Shown here: one piece after another, positions 52,179 through 63,116 of the stretch
Layout: every line of letters starts with the position of its first letter
Numbering within the stretch: the first letter of the stretch is position 1
From: Casuarina equisetifolia
Lineage: Eukaryota; Streptophyta; Magnoliopsida; Fagales; Casuarinaceae
Reading direction: 5' to 3'
DNA: 64,000 nucleotides
Assembly: GCA_028551475.1 (NCBI GenBank)
Contig: CM052360.1
Coordinates: forward strand, 10,404,501-10,468,500
Made by a program: the position numbers and the translations under genes
Notes under the pieces: generated by a model
What the model was told of the DNA's origin: nothing
The model's database searches: none
Seen by the model: the letters and a program-made list of their open reading frames with translations, nothing else

Positions 52179-53892
52179 AAGTGGACTTCAATCGGTTATG
52201 TTGAAAGGGAAGAGGGTGGAAGTAGGTGACAAGGGCCGAACCACCATGTAAACTTGTGTGCATTTTTATTTTTGTCTATTTACTTGGTTGTTTGATTTTG
52301 ATATCCTTGAATGCTTAGCTTAAGTGCATGAAAAGTGATTGAACCTACCAAAAAAAAAATCGAGATAACCAATTTAACCCCCCTCTTTTTGGTTAGCCAT
52401 TACACCTTACATTTATAGCAAACGACTTACAAAGTTAATGGCAATTCAAGAGTGGGGCTGCAAATACAACAACAAACCCTTTTTGTCAATAACCCAGAGA
52501 AGCTAAGGCTTTATCATCTTTTGCATAATCATTGATAGTGTAAGAACCTTACTGGATTAAAGAAATGCTAGCCAATTATGAAGGGAATGCAAAGATACAA
52601 GAACTCATGACATAATTAGTAGTAAATCCTATCTCATATCTTGATTATGTTCTCAAAAGATGCCTTTTAAAGTTCCAAGGCAAAATTTTAGTAGGAGAAC
52701 ATGGGGAATTGAGGTTTCAAATTATTCACCAACTCCATGACTCTGGCATGGAGGGCCATTCAAGGATTTGCGATGCTATATAACAAGTTCAATAGCTTTC
52801 TTATTGGTCCTCACTAAAATGCATGATAGAGGAGTGGGTATCACAATGTGATTTGTGCCAATGCTTTAAGACTAAAAAAGTACCTTATCTAGGTTTCCTC
52901 TAAACATTCTTAATTCTATAACTAGCATGGCAAGACATTTTCATGAATTTTATTAATGGATTGCTTATAAATGAAGGCTATGACTCCATCCTTGTAGTCA
53001 TTGACATATTCACAAATATGCCCATTACATCGGCTTAAAAGTACCTTTACACTGCTTCATAAATGGTTGCATTATTCATGAAAAATTTAGACAAGTTACA
53101 TGGCCTTCCTTCTATGATTACTAGTCATTGTGACCCTATATTTTTTTATTAAACTTTGGTTAAAGTTATTTCAACTATTCAGGGTAAAGTTGCATCATAC
53201 TAATTCCTGCCACATGCAAACTTGTAGACAAATGGAATAGGTAAATCAATGCCTTGAGCAATACTTGCTTTGTGGTTATGAGGACTAACCAAAGAGATGA
53301 CACCATTGCCTAGTCCTTATAGAATGGTGGTATAATACTCATTACCACACAAAACAAGATCAAGACATTAATATCTATATGCAAGACAAGGCTCATTAGG
53401 TGTAGGTTATTAAACTATAATTATGAGAAAGCCAAGCACAACATACACAATTTGCCAATAAAAGGCAATCAACATGCAAATTCCAAGTAGGTCACTCTAT
53501 TTACTTACAAGTACAATCATATCATCAACTATCATTATCATATAAGAAGGACCTCAAGTTAGCCCTTTGATATTATGGTCCATTAGTTATACTACAAAAA
53601 ATTGGGCAAGTAGCATACAAGCTTTCTCTTCCACCATTATCTCAAATTTATCCAGTATTCCATATATCACAATTGAAGAAAGTAATGGGCCAACATTATT
53701 AAATTTACCTTAGCTTGCCCTTAATTGCTAAAGATGAACAATAAATTATAGAGCTAATGGTCATCTTAGGCCATTGTACAATGAAGTAAAATAATGCACC
53801 ATTAGTGGAACTATTCATTGAATGGTTAATGGTTAGGTCCTCCAAACATAGTTTATTAAAGTTAAAGAATTTACTAAGGTTTTACTAAGATT

Positions 53893-54225
53893 CCTAGTAT
53901 AGATGTTTGGCTAGCATTGCTTGGGGCGTAGTGTTCATGGTGACTCAAAGATGGGCAAGTATGCTTCAAATCTTAAAATTAGTTGTTTTTATTAGTATTT
54001 GAAAGTCCTACGCCACATGATTTGTTAGTTAATATATATTCCTTTGAAAAAAGATGCAAAGATAAAGCAAGGATTGTGAAAAAGATGAAAGAGATAGGGG
54101 TGGCAAAAGAAACAAGGATAAGTTGGATTGAGATGGAAAAGAAAGTCCATTGCTTTATTGTAAGAGGTAGAATGCATCCATAAGTTGAGAACATATATTG
54201 TGTTTTGGCAAAGTTGTTTAGACAC
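53893..54225 (+). pseudogene. Pentatricopeptide repeat (PPR) protein fragment, C-terminal E region
   Basis: Pieces read DVWLALLGA (about 53902), SKMGKYAS-type residues in a shifted frame, then LLVNIYSFEKRCKDKARI (about 54019), VKKMKEIGVAKETRISWIE and MEKKVHCFIVRGRMHP, a stop, and VENIYCVLAKLFRHL. This is the order of the last PPR and E/E+ motifs of plant PLS-class PPR proteins (VW-ALLGAC, LL-NIYA, VR-MKE-GV-K-PG-SWIE, GKVH-F), which act in organelle RNA processing and editing. There is no N-terminal array and no DYW domain after it. The short piece is flanked by a gypsy fossil and a solo LTR. It has one in-frame stop and at least one frame change; non-functional. Confidence 0.8.
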
Positions 54226-54572
54226 TTGATCTAGTAATAAGGTTCATTCTCTATTACTTAGATCAACATGGGCAAGAATAGAAATTCAATTGATCAAAGA
54301 GTTGAATATGCACTTCTAAATGTCCCCTCATTAGTGCAATAATCTTTGGTATAGACATCATACACTTGGTTTACTAAAGAAGTGTTTCAATGCTGGCCTA
54401 GGCATCCTATGGCTCAAATTGGCAATCAAAGTGTAACATTAAGTTTTAGCTCCAACAACCAAGACTTAAAAAAGTATTGATTGAAAAACAAGTTACTTCA
54501 GCCTAAAACTTGTCTAGTATGTATTATATGATGGATGTAGCCTAGGATGCTTAGATGCTTGGAATTCAAGTA
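54226..54572. other. Unassigned DNA
   Basis: No gene recognised between the PPR fragment and the solo LTR; only short interrupted frames. Confidence 0.5.
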
Positions 54573-55947
54573 TGATAATTCTATTTTTATAGAGTTATTT
54601 TGACTATTTTAGGATATAAATAATACAAGTTTTATAAGATAATATTTAAGTTTTTATATATTTATGTAAATTTGTTTTATTTATGTAGCAAATCCTAAAA
54701 GAGCATGAGAAACAAAGAAAAAAAAAGCTATAAGAAGGCATGTGAACAAGAAAACGAAAGGAAGAGAGTGATAAAGAAGGCAACATATAAAGTAGCAAAA
54801 AAAAGAAAAAAAAAAGACAAGGAAGGAAATAAAAGAAAGGACCAAAAAGTGAATTATGAATTGGGTAGGACAAGGGCACGCAGCCCAAAAGGAAATAAAA
54901 AAAGGTGGAACGTGAATTAGGAGAGAGCGCCACACAGGAGAGAGAGGAAAAAAAAAAGAGAAACCGTTTATTGCCCCCGGAACCAAGCGAGGGAGAAAAA
55001 GCTAGAAAAGAAAGAGAAAACCAAGGAAGAAAAAGAGAAATAAAGGCATGAAGGCTTCCCTTTACTTCTTATCATTCTTGAATTGTAGAAATTTTGTAAA
55101 GAATTCTTAAAAAGAAGATAGTGTGGTGACAACTTTTCTGTTTTTTTTATTTAAGATGTTTTGCTTAATTTCTACTATTACTTTGATTTGGTATTTCATT
55201 ATGTTCTAAATTTCTTTCGTTAGAGTGAAGATGTAGCCTAACTATGATGATGTGAATTTTATAAGTTTTATGCTTTGTAAGATATTTTATTTATGTGAGT
55301 TATATATTATTATACTTAATGTTTTTAAGTGATTAGCCATCACTTGAATGATTTGATATGCATATTAGAGATTGAAAGGTAATAATATGCAATTGCTTCT
55401 TATAATATATAACCATAAATTAAATGTAGATAGACATATACTATATTATTTGTGTATGTTTTAGTGATAAGATGATCGAAAGATTTATTATAAACTAGGA
55501 ATATTCACAGATCCTAATGCATTTGGTTTGTTTCAATTCACATATAGAGATATAGTGAATTAATAAACTAAATTTGTTTACTATACCTAGACATAGGATA
55601 GTAAATAAATTAGAAAATTCTATCATCACATAGGTATTATCATTCTTGCAAACATAAACTATGAAATTTATATATAGTAGTTATGGTGAAATTGGAAGCT
55701 CTAACATATTTCTCATCTTGATTTTTCCTACTTGAATTCAATTTTAATTAGTCTTGAGTTTTCGTTTTAGAAATTTTAAATTTTAATTCATCATCAACAA
55801 TATTTTCATTTGCTAGATAAATTTTAGGATTAATTCATCATTAATACTTAATTAGTTTAGTATTCACCAATCTTCGTGAGACAATACTTTTTTTATCATT
55901 ATATTACTTATTCAATATATTCACTTGCATATAAATTTCACCGAACA
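54573..55947 (+). mobile_element. Solo LTR, family T
   Basis: 1375 bp, TGATAATTCTATTTTTATAG to CACCGAACA, flanked by AAGTA at 54568-54572 and 55948-55952 (perfect). Purine-rich centre (54700-55050) as in 45883-47174. Confidence 0.92.
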
Positions 55948-55952
55948 AAGTA

Positions 55953-56780
55953 CCTTTCTTATAGTTGAGGAGCTCACTCCTTATGATAACTTTTATGTAT
56001 GCACCAAACTTTGCAATTGTTGATTCTAACAATATCAACACTAGCTCATTTTTAGCTATCACAACTATAAATAAAAAGGAAGGGGGGGAGGGGGTGAGGA
56101 AGGGGAGCACTATTATATGAGTTGATAGTGATATTTTTTACAATTGAATATGATTTAAAGATCTTATATTTTTTTTCCTTGTGAGATATTCATCTTTAAA
56201 ATTCTCCTATACACTAATCATACTTTAGATTTATGCTTAAATAAGATGAAATGAATGTTTCCTTGTGCATAAAGAATATCTTAAAAGCTTATAATTGAAT
56301 AGGAGTTAGAATGAATTAGCCTATATTCTAAAATTATATTAGAAAAAACAATATCAAACCTAAAAACTAACTTGTGAGTTGAAGGAATATCTTTTACATT
56401 TACTATGGGTAAAAATCTTATTTTTTCTATTGTGAAAATTTTATATTAATATATATATATATATATATATAAGAGAATCAAAATTCAAAGGAAGAAATAG
56501 AAACTATAAGTCAATATATTCTAACTTGTTAATTTGTATATGTTTCAGTACTTATACACAATTTCACATAAATGTGTAGGGTCTTCCTTACTAATTCTAG
56601 TATATTCCGTGCTTCAGAAAAGGGATTTCACAATCAAAACGATATCGTTTCCACACCGTAACACGTGGGTCGGACATGACCCATCGGACAGACGACCCAC
56701 ATACACCCTAAAGAGAGAGCGCTGCTGCGATTGCACTCTAAAATCCACGGGGCGTCTTCCTTCTGCTACCAGAATCACAT
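55953..56780. other. Unassigned DNA upstream of the J-domain exons
   Basis: No gene recognised. Contains a G-rich run (56081-56108) and an (AT)n run at about 56449-56471. The last ~200 bp (56600-56780) are less AT-rich and could be promoter or first-exon sequence of the J-domain gene, but I cannot show a start. Confidence 0.5.
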
Positions 56781-56789
56781 TGTGACAAC

Positions 56790-57350
56790 CGTGAATTGCA
56801 GAGAAAGAACTGGTAAGCTCAAGGCCGCTTTCAGATCCAACGTAACTTCTTTATAGCATTGGATAAGTGATGCTTCACTTCTTTTTTTTTTTGGTTAATG
56901 TCTGTTTAGTTTGCCAAGAAAATTGAGGAAAAGAAAAGGATAACTGGTTTTCGAGTAAAGGGTTTTTGTTTTCCTGAGAGATGAAAAGAATGGCTAGGTC
57001 AATTGGGTTCAATTTGGTGGCGTAGTTTTCATTTTATTGGGGGCCAGAAGATGGCAAGATTGATTTGTGTTCCCGCGCCGCGGGCACACCCCCCCTCCCT
57101 CTCTCTTCTATGAAATCCTGAGCAAAGAAAAAGTAGCACCTTCTTGATGCATATAGTTAGCAATTGAAAGATACATTTGTGGTTTTGAATGATATCAATT
57201 ATCAACTTTGGCATTTCTATGTACAGAACTATTTTTTTCCCCTGGTAATTTGATTTTTCTTTTGCGAAGGTCAAGCAATTCTACCCCGACGTGAACAGAG
57301 ATGGGGCTGATTCTGACACAAAGATTCAGCGTGTAACTCAGGCATATGAG
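56790..57350 (+). pseudogene. DnaJ (J-domain) protein fragment, two exons
   Basis: Exon-like block 1 ends at 56841 with KLKAAFRSN before GTAAC. Block 2, 57270-57350, reads VKQFYPDVNRDGADSDTKI then QRVTQAYE, with AG before and GT after; phase 0 joins both. Together they make helices II-III of a J-domain around an HPD loop, here YPD instead of the canonical HPD. J-domain proteins stimulate Hsp70 ATPase through that His-Pro-Asp, so a Tyr there would be expected to impair it. The wording resembles plant J-domain/ferredoxin-type chloroplast proteins by recall. No later exons of such a gene are found before the F-box remnant at 58280, so it is partial; I cannot show a start codon. Either a pseudogene or the front of a truncated gene. 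Confidence 0.7.
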
Positions 57351-58279
57351 GTACGACTGTTTACGAAAGGATACTCTACTATGTTTTTCTTTTGTTAAAC
57401 ACTTGCACGGGCGGCAAAAAAGAAAAAGAAGGTCTAGTTTGATATGAAATGTTGTCTTGTAAGTATGAAGAAGACACTTTCTTTTGTTCAATACGTAGAA
57501 GCATACTGGTTAATTGATAGTCTCACTGATCTCAATTGTCATTTATAATGGAGTATGAATTTTATCCCTTGCCCTTTCTTCCTGGCTAATTTTCCAGCAT
57601 ATCCCGTATCATTGTTTAAAATTCGTCATCTGAAGTAATTGTTTTTTGTTCGTAGTCTAAGGCATAAGAGAAGCCGACTTGTTTTTTTGACTTCTACACT
57701 TTGTGGCTAATGATTATAAGTAGTGATTGCTGTGAGATGACAATGTGTGCGGATGTTGTCTAACCAAAGCCGATCAGAGATCATTGAGAGGTAAACATGT
57801 CCCTCGGCTCTAGAATTTTGTCAGAGGGGTGTGGTTATTTTTGTTTTTTAAGTTTTTTTTTTTTCCTTTTTAATTCCAACTCTATTTGCTGATTTGGAGT
57901 AGTTACTTGTTGGTTCATGCATGCAGCATTCTAATGAGATTGCAAGGTTTCTAAAAATGACAATAACTACTCTTATTATTCTTTTCTCCTGATAATGTAT
58001 CTCTTGTTTTTCAGTATTGACTTGACTAATGCATTCTGAATGTATTTTGCTACAATGACACATTCATAAAATGAATATTCTTTTCTCTTGACTAATGCGA
58101 TGCAGAGTAAGTTGTCAATGGAGCCCACGACATCAAAATAAAGCTTTTTTGTGCACCAAAGGATGAATCAGCTCAACAGCATCACTTATGGGGTCTAATT
58201 TCAGATGATAGAGCTCGCAGTCGTCAGTTTTACAAATGGGGTAGAAGTGATGAGAGAGTGAACCTTTTACAGCCTACTA
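57351..58279. other. Unassigned DNA between J-domain and F-box remnants
   Basis: Mostly intron- or spacer-like. At about 58131-58265 a frame stays open (LFCAPKDESAQQHHLWGLIS and on), just before the F-box homology. It could be the middle of the F-box protein, but I do not recognise it. Confidence 0.5.
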
Positions 58280-59112
58280 TTTGTGTGGAACCTGTCGATT
58301 AGAAGGCACAATGAATTGCCCAAGATAGACCGTGATTTCGGAATTATCATGCCAATTTTCGGATTTGGCTACGACCTAGTAAACAAGGACTACAAGCTAG
58401 TGAAGATTTTTGAAACAATTGGCGAAAGACCTGTATCTCGGGTCAAAGATTTTAGTTTGAGCCAATAGGTGGAGAGATGCTGGAAATGTGCCTTATTGGC
58501 ATATACATGAGGCCCCCGGGATCCTTGTGAAAGGAAACTTACATTGGATGGCGAGTCAAAATGGGTTCACTAAGGTTATTATGGCTTTTAATCTTATATA
58601 TGAGACTTACAAAAAAGTCCCACTCCCAGCTATGCGCTGCCTATGTGTATTGGGATGGGGTTTCTAGACGCTTGGGAAGGTTAGAAGGATGCTTGTGCTA
58701 TATAGAAATAAGTAGCTTTTCTTTGGCTAATATTTGGTTGATGAGGCAGTATGGGGTGCAGGATTCATGGGTTAAGTTAGTTAAGCACCATTTAAATAAA
58801 GATAAAGAGGACTTTGAAGTACTTGAGACTTTGAAGTCACTGTGTTATTCTAAAATTGGTGGAGAATTTTTACTACAATTGAATGGGTGGAAACTTTTGT
58901 GGTATGATATAATTGAGAAATCTATCAAGAACTTCAATGGCAGTCTACCGAACTTGTTTGATGTCACACTATGTGCTGATATTCTACCGAACTTTTTTGA
59001 TGTCACATTATGTGTTGATATTCTTGTTGATGTGAAGGTGGTTGCAATAAGTTTTTTGACATCTTTGAGTGGTTGTACAGAGATTAAAGCCTTAAGCAAA
59101 AAGAAGAATTAA
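58280..59112 (+). pseudogene. F-box protein, FBA domain, best preserved copy, broken
   Basis: FBA interaction domain of a plant F-box protein (SCF ubiquitin-ligase substrate receptor). Frame 1 (58280-58468): WNLSIRRHNELPKI, FGFGYDLVNKDYKLVKI. Frame 2 (58465-58667): RWRDAGNVPYWHIHEAPGIL, GNLHWMA, YETYKKVPLPAMRCLC. Frame 3 (to 59112): GRLEGCLCYIEISSFSLANI, WLMRQYGVQDSWVKLV, WKLLWYDIIEKSIKNF. So two frame changes and stops separate three parts of one domain; the F-box itself and the start are absent. A 39-bp in-frame tandem duplication adds 13 residues near the end. Its tail equals the fragment at 2330-2810, and SerRS C follows, as SerRS A follows that fragment. Confidence 0.85.
58945..59022 (+). 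repeat. 39-bp in-frame tandem duplication in the F-box remnant
   Basis: Two units, 58945-58983 and 58984-59022, encode LPNLFDVTLCADI and LPNFFDVTLCVDI. The copy at 2700-2750 and the inverted copy near 11930-11990 have one unit, so the duplication is specific to this copy. Confidence 0.92.
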
Positions 59113-60648
59113 ATTGTACTTAGAAGAAGTAAATTGTAATTAGAAGTCAGATTGAATCTATGATTTTGTTATGTGACACATTCTTAACTAAAGTAGGATT
59201 CCAAAGAATATTGACAATATAGTGTGTATATTGAACTTTTTGTACTTATGCATCTGTCATTTTTTTTTTTCTTTCTCTCTAGTCCTTTTGGTTCTTTTGC
59301 CAAAAGCAAATTGTCAAATTAGAGTAGCATATGTGACTCATGTAAGTCTAACATGTCTATTGTTTAGTTACAACACATGATTAGACATGGTAGTATTTAT
59401 TTGGAACATTTCAAAGTCCACTTACTAAGCAAGCAGTGTACTCCAATTGAAGTGCAAACCAAGCAATTAGGGGAAGAAATTAGGTATGCTATAGGGATTC
59501 AGTCTCTCAATTTAGCTCAATCCAAAGTGTTTAAGTGTTTGATTGAGGTAATAAAAGACTATGCTAAAGTCTAAAGGCTACTTCTATGAGGAAGAAGATA
59601 AAGGAGTTCCATTAAGATGGTTTGGTTACTTAAACATAGACCACTAACCTTATCAATAATAAATTTTATAGCAAAGTTAACAAACCACGACAAAAAGAAG
59701 GTGGCAAGAGATGCCAAGCAAGAAGGGGAGAGAGTGTTGGGGAGCATAGCTTACCAGAAGACCATACAGATCGCAATAATGATAAAATTCAAGCATCTTG
59801 CTTAATCCACCATCTCAACAACAAAGCATGATAATATTCATAATGGGCATGAAACTTGACATATGCTTTATATTCTTCTTTGAAAAATGTAATAACCCAT
59901 CTGACAACATCTAATTATTACAACCAATAAGAGTTGGCTTGCCATTGGCCTTGAACAGCCTTTAGAACATAAATGTGTAGATCACATTAGAATAACAAAA
60001 ATGGGTAAAAGGGCCAGGGGAAGGGGTGGGGTGCTTTTCCAAGTGCTTAGTCTTCCTAGACCACACATATCTTGATTTCCACTTAGGAGAGAGTTCAAAA
60101 CATGTATGTGATAGGAAGCCTATTTTCCTTCTATTTCATATGGTCAATATATATTTATTATATTTCTTTTTTACTGATGTACATTAGAGGGGAGGGGATT
60201 CAAACCTCTAACAAGGTAGACTCATTCTTCAGGGGTTTGACTCAATTATTATTGGGCCAAGGAGTCCCCCAATGAACAAGTGCATAAATTTTCTGCTTTC
60301 AAGATTTGAAGTGTTGACATGGATATCCAACTTTACCAAATCATATGTAACAGATATGAGTATTATGAATAATCCATCAACATACTAACAAGGAAAATTG
60401 TGGATATGGGTTTTTAGAATAGTGTGTAACTTTTTTTAACTTTCAACCGCACGCGTTTGTACTTACTACTTGCTTAAGCCCGAAACATTACCAAGCTTTT
60501 CATTGCGCGGATTAGAGTAGCCTCGTGCTGTGTCCCAAACGGCACCTATTCTCATAGTTAGGGTTTACGGGTTAAGAATCTCTTCGCGTTGCTGTGCTTC
60601 ACATTCCGTGGCCGCAGAAGCAGAAACGCGTTTACGTTGAGAGAGAGA
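59113..60648. repeat. Duplicated spacer between F-box remnant and SerRS C
   Basis: Aligns with 2811-5332 but is about 1 kb shorter, mainly because 4495-5105 and about 3850-3945 have no match here. Partly open frames at 59377-59574 and 59617-59805 (KKVARDAKQEGERVLGS) recur in copy A and in the inverted copy; no family recognised. The SerRS C promoter with a telo-box lies at the right end. Confidence 0.8.
60558..60566 (+). promoter_or_regulatory. telo-box in SerRS C promoter/leader
   Basis: TTAGGGTTT, 82 bp before the copy C ATG, as in copy A (5242-5250). The flanking leader is nearly identical. Confidence 0.5.
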
Positions 60649-63116
60649 ATGTTGGATATCAACTTGTTCAGAGTAGAGAAGGGTGGCAATCCCGATCTCA
60701 TTCGTGAATCTCAACGGCGTCGTTTCGCCAACGTCGAGCTTGTTGACGAGGTCATCTGGATCGACAAAGAATGGCGTCGACGTAATTTCTCTCTCCCTCT
60801 GTCTCTTTGAATTTGTTAGTATGTCAATGGCCTTTTCATCAAGTTGTGTTTTTGCTAAGTTCATTTCGAGCTCGATAATCTTCGCAAGGACTTCAACAAG
60901 ATCAACAAGCAGATCGCTCAGCTTCGAATTGTTAGTGTTTCCAGATTTTCCTTGTTCATGTCTTTACATTCATCATTTAATATTTCTGGGAATGAACCTA
61001 TCTATTTACCCCGCGCGCGAATGAATAAAGAAAAAACTGGACTTTGTGGTAATATGATAGCTTCAAAGAACAAAAAGAATTATTTTGACGCGCTTTTGTT
61101 GATCGAAGTTTGAATTCTTCTTCTTCTCCTTCTTCCTTTTTTTTTAATAAATAAATTGGCATCAGGGTGGTGTCTGAATGCACATTAGTTAATGCGATGG
61201 AAATGTACATAGGATTATTCTTCCCTAGAAGAAAAACTCCACATTTTGGAAATTTTATGAGATTAATTCTGTGTGCCAAATGCCATTTGTCTTAAGTTTA
61301 TTAGAACGGTACCTTGGATATTCAGGTATTTTTTGAAGCTCTTTTAAACTGTTCTCACGTTCATTAGGCATGCAACTGAACTGTATAACTTGTTTTGCAA
61401 AAAAGGCTGGTCAAGATGCCACTGAGATGATTAAGAATGCGGAGGATAATAAAACGTCAGCAGAAGAGAAAGAAGCTGAAGTTCAGGAAGTTTTGAAACA
61501 ATTGAATTCTAAATTGGAAATAATTGGAAATCTCGTGCATGATTCAGTTCCAGTCAGTGATGATGAGGTATATGACTTGGCATGTTCATATCCCTTCAGT
61601 GTGCTAATGCTTATCCCCAATTTTAAACTTATAAATGTATTACAGGCAAAGAATGCGGTGATTAGATCATGGGGTGAGAAACGGTTGGAGCCAAAACTAA
61701 AGAATCATGTTGAGCTTGTTGAACTTCTTGGTATTGCAGATCTGAAGAAAGGTAATAAATCTCTATTCATCCAGATTTAAGGCCACAACTTCGTATGTTG
61801 CTTGGAAAGCATCCTGGTTTGCCACATGAAAATGTTTTGGTGCACATAACATTTCATGGTTAATTGATACACTACACATGTTTGGTTTGCTTCTTGTGTT
61901 TGTATTAAAAGTTTTTATTGTTTAATGTGTTTAAAATTAGGGTATTTGTTTTATACATCACTGGAGATGGTTCAACTCTACTTTGATTGAGTTGCTCAAA
62001 CATTTATTTATTTATATGTAGATGCCAAAATTGTTTTTGATAAATAGAAACTTTAAACCTTTTCTGTGCTATGACATGACTAGTTTTGAACAGTTAAGCT
62101 GGGCTCTGCACTTTTTCTTAATCTAGAAAAGCTCTGTAATAATGGGAAAAGCACTATGAAATAGGTTGGGGCATATGACTTTGTTCATTCTACTCTGATT
62201 AGCTAACAGATTTCAACATCTTTATTTTTATTAACAAAAGAAGAGTGAAATTGTTTTGCTTCAGTAATAGCTGGTCATTTAGATTTGTGAGTCTGTTACT
62301 GAGCAAAAATATAATTCTCGAGCATTCATTCAACTTGAACTGGAGTTTCAATTTTAGCATAGTGGATAAGTTGTTTGCTCTTCTATAAGATTAGAGTCCC
62401 AAGGTGTGCAATAATTCATCCACTGGTGTCAAATGCTTGAGCTTAATGATTTAAATGCACTCCATGGGCAAAAGATTGAGGCTAAACTTGGCTGTTAGAA
62501 GTTACATTCATTTCCTTCCACGTTCTTCTGTTTGATAGCCTTTACTGCCCAATAGTATTACTCCCGAGTATTGTGATTTATATGCTCATGGTGTAACTCA
62601 ACTGATTCGAATTCATGTGGCATCTCAATTTAATGAGGAAATTTTTTGATTGCTAATGCATATATGCTTGAAATTTGTAGGTGCTGAAGTAGGTGGGAGT
62701 AGAGGTTTCTACTTGAAAGGAGATGGTGTGCATCTTAATCTAGCTTTGATTAACTTCGGTCTTCATTTTTTGGAGGAAAGAGGATTTACACCATTTATTC
62801 CTCCACTCTTCATGAGAAAAGGTGTCATGTCAAAGTCTGCTTAATTAACACAATTTGATGAAGAACTTTACAAGGTAACATTAGTATGTTTTTGTATAGT
62901 ATCTTTCCCACTATGCATCTAAAAGATTTGTTGTGTTTGGTGATATAGTTCTCTTCAGAGATTTTGATGATTTTGGTAGTATCTGGATTTTTAATCTTGA
63001 TGTATGATTAAAGTCATTCAAGAGAAAGTCTCTGGAAATAACATTTTACCGACTTTGTTCTAAAAGATGGCCTAAATCTTATATATTTCGTATCATTGTT
63101 ATTTATTTGACTTAAC
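60649..63116 (+). pseudogene. Seryl-tRNA synthetase, copy C, recent duplicate with stop in exon 5, cut by gap
   Basis: Exons 1-5 at 60649-60781, 60860-60930, 61406-61567, 61646-61751 and 62681-62874, with GT-AG junctions as in copy A. By eye 10 of 666 coding bases differ from A (about 1.5%), so the duplication is recent. A TAA at 62842-62844 replaces the CAA (Gln) of the [13 protein letters not shown] stretch; the protein would end near residue 210, before motifs 2 and 3, so this copy cannot make a working enzyme. A second change gives Gly164 to Ser. The exon 2 acceptor is AAG instead of CAG. Promoter and start are kept, so it may be transcribed. Intron 5 runs into the gap at 63117, and exons 6-9 are not in the window. 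Confidence 0.92.

Larger units (their letters stand above)
49404..52411 (+). mobile_element. Solo LTR, family S, outer member of an LTR-in-LTR nest
   Basis: Starts TGTTGGAAAAAGGTG and ends GCCATTACACCTTACA. Flanked by TTTAT at 49399-49403 and 52412-52416 (perfect), inside the RNase H region of the gypsy fossil. Without the inner LTR and one copy of its target duplication it is about 1495 bp. Confidence 0.9.
47400..53890 (+). mobile_element. Ty3/gypsy fossil interrupted by nested solo LTRs
   Basis: A zinc-knuckle trace (about 47530-47580, CFNCGENYI), protease trace (about 47760), reverse transcriptase (48240-48790: SPFASPMLL, CVDYPRLNK, INELLDKLH, HWFSKLDL) and RNase H (49140-49403) come before the LTR nest at 49404-52411. 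After it come the RNase H end and integrase (52570-53400: GMEGHSRI, FMNFINGLL, SILVVIDIF) and a chromovirus-like end (to about 53880). No LTR of its own is recognised; edges are approximate. Many breaks, so old. Confidence 0.85.

Noticed and set aside
49404-52411. Long-terminal-inverted-repeat DNA transposon (MULE-like or foldback)
   Set aside because: The two arms are explained by two family S LTRs in opposite orientation, each with its own perfect 5-bp duplication, and single copies of one arm occur at 34238 and 36576.
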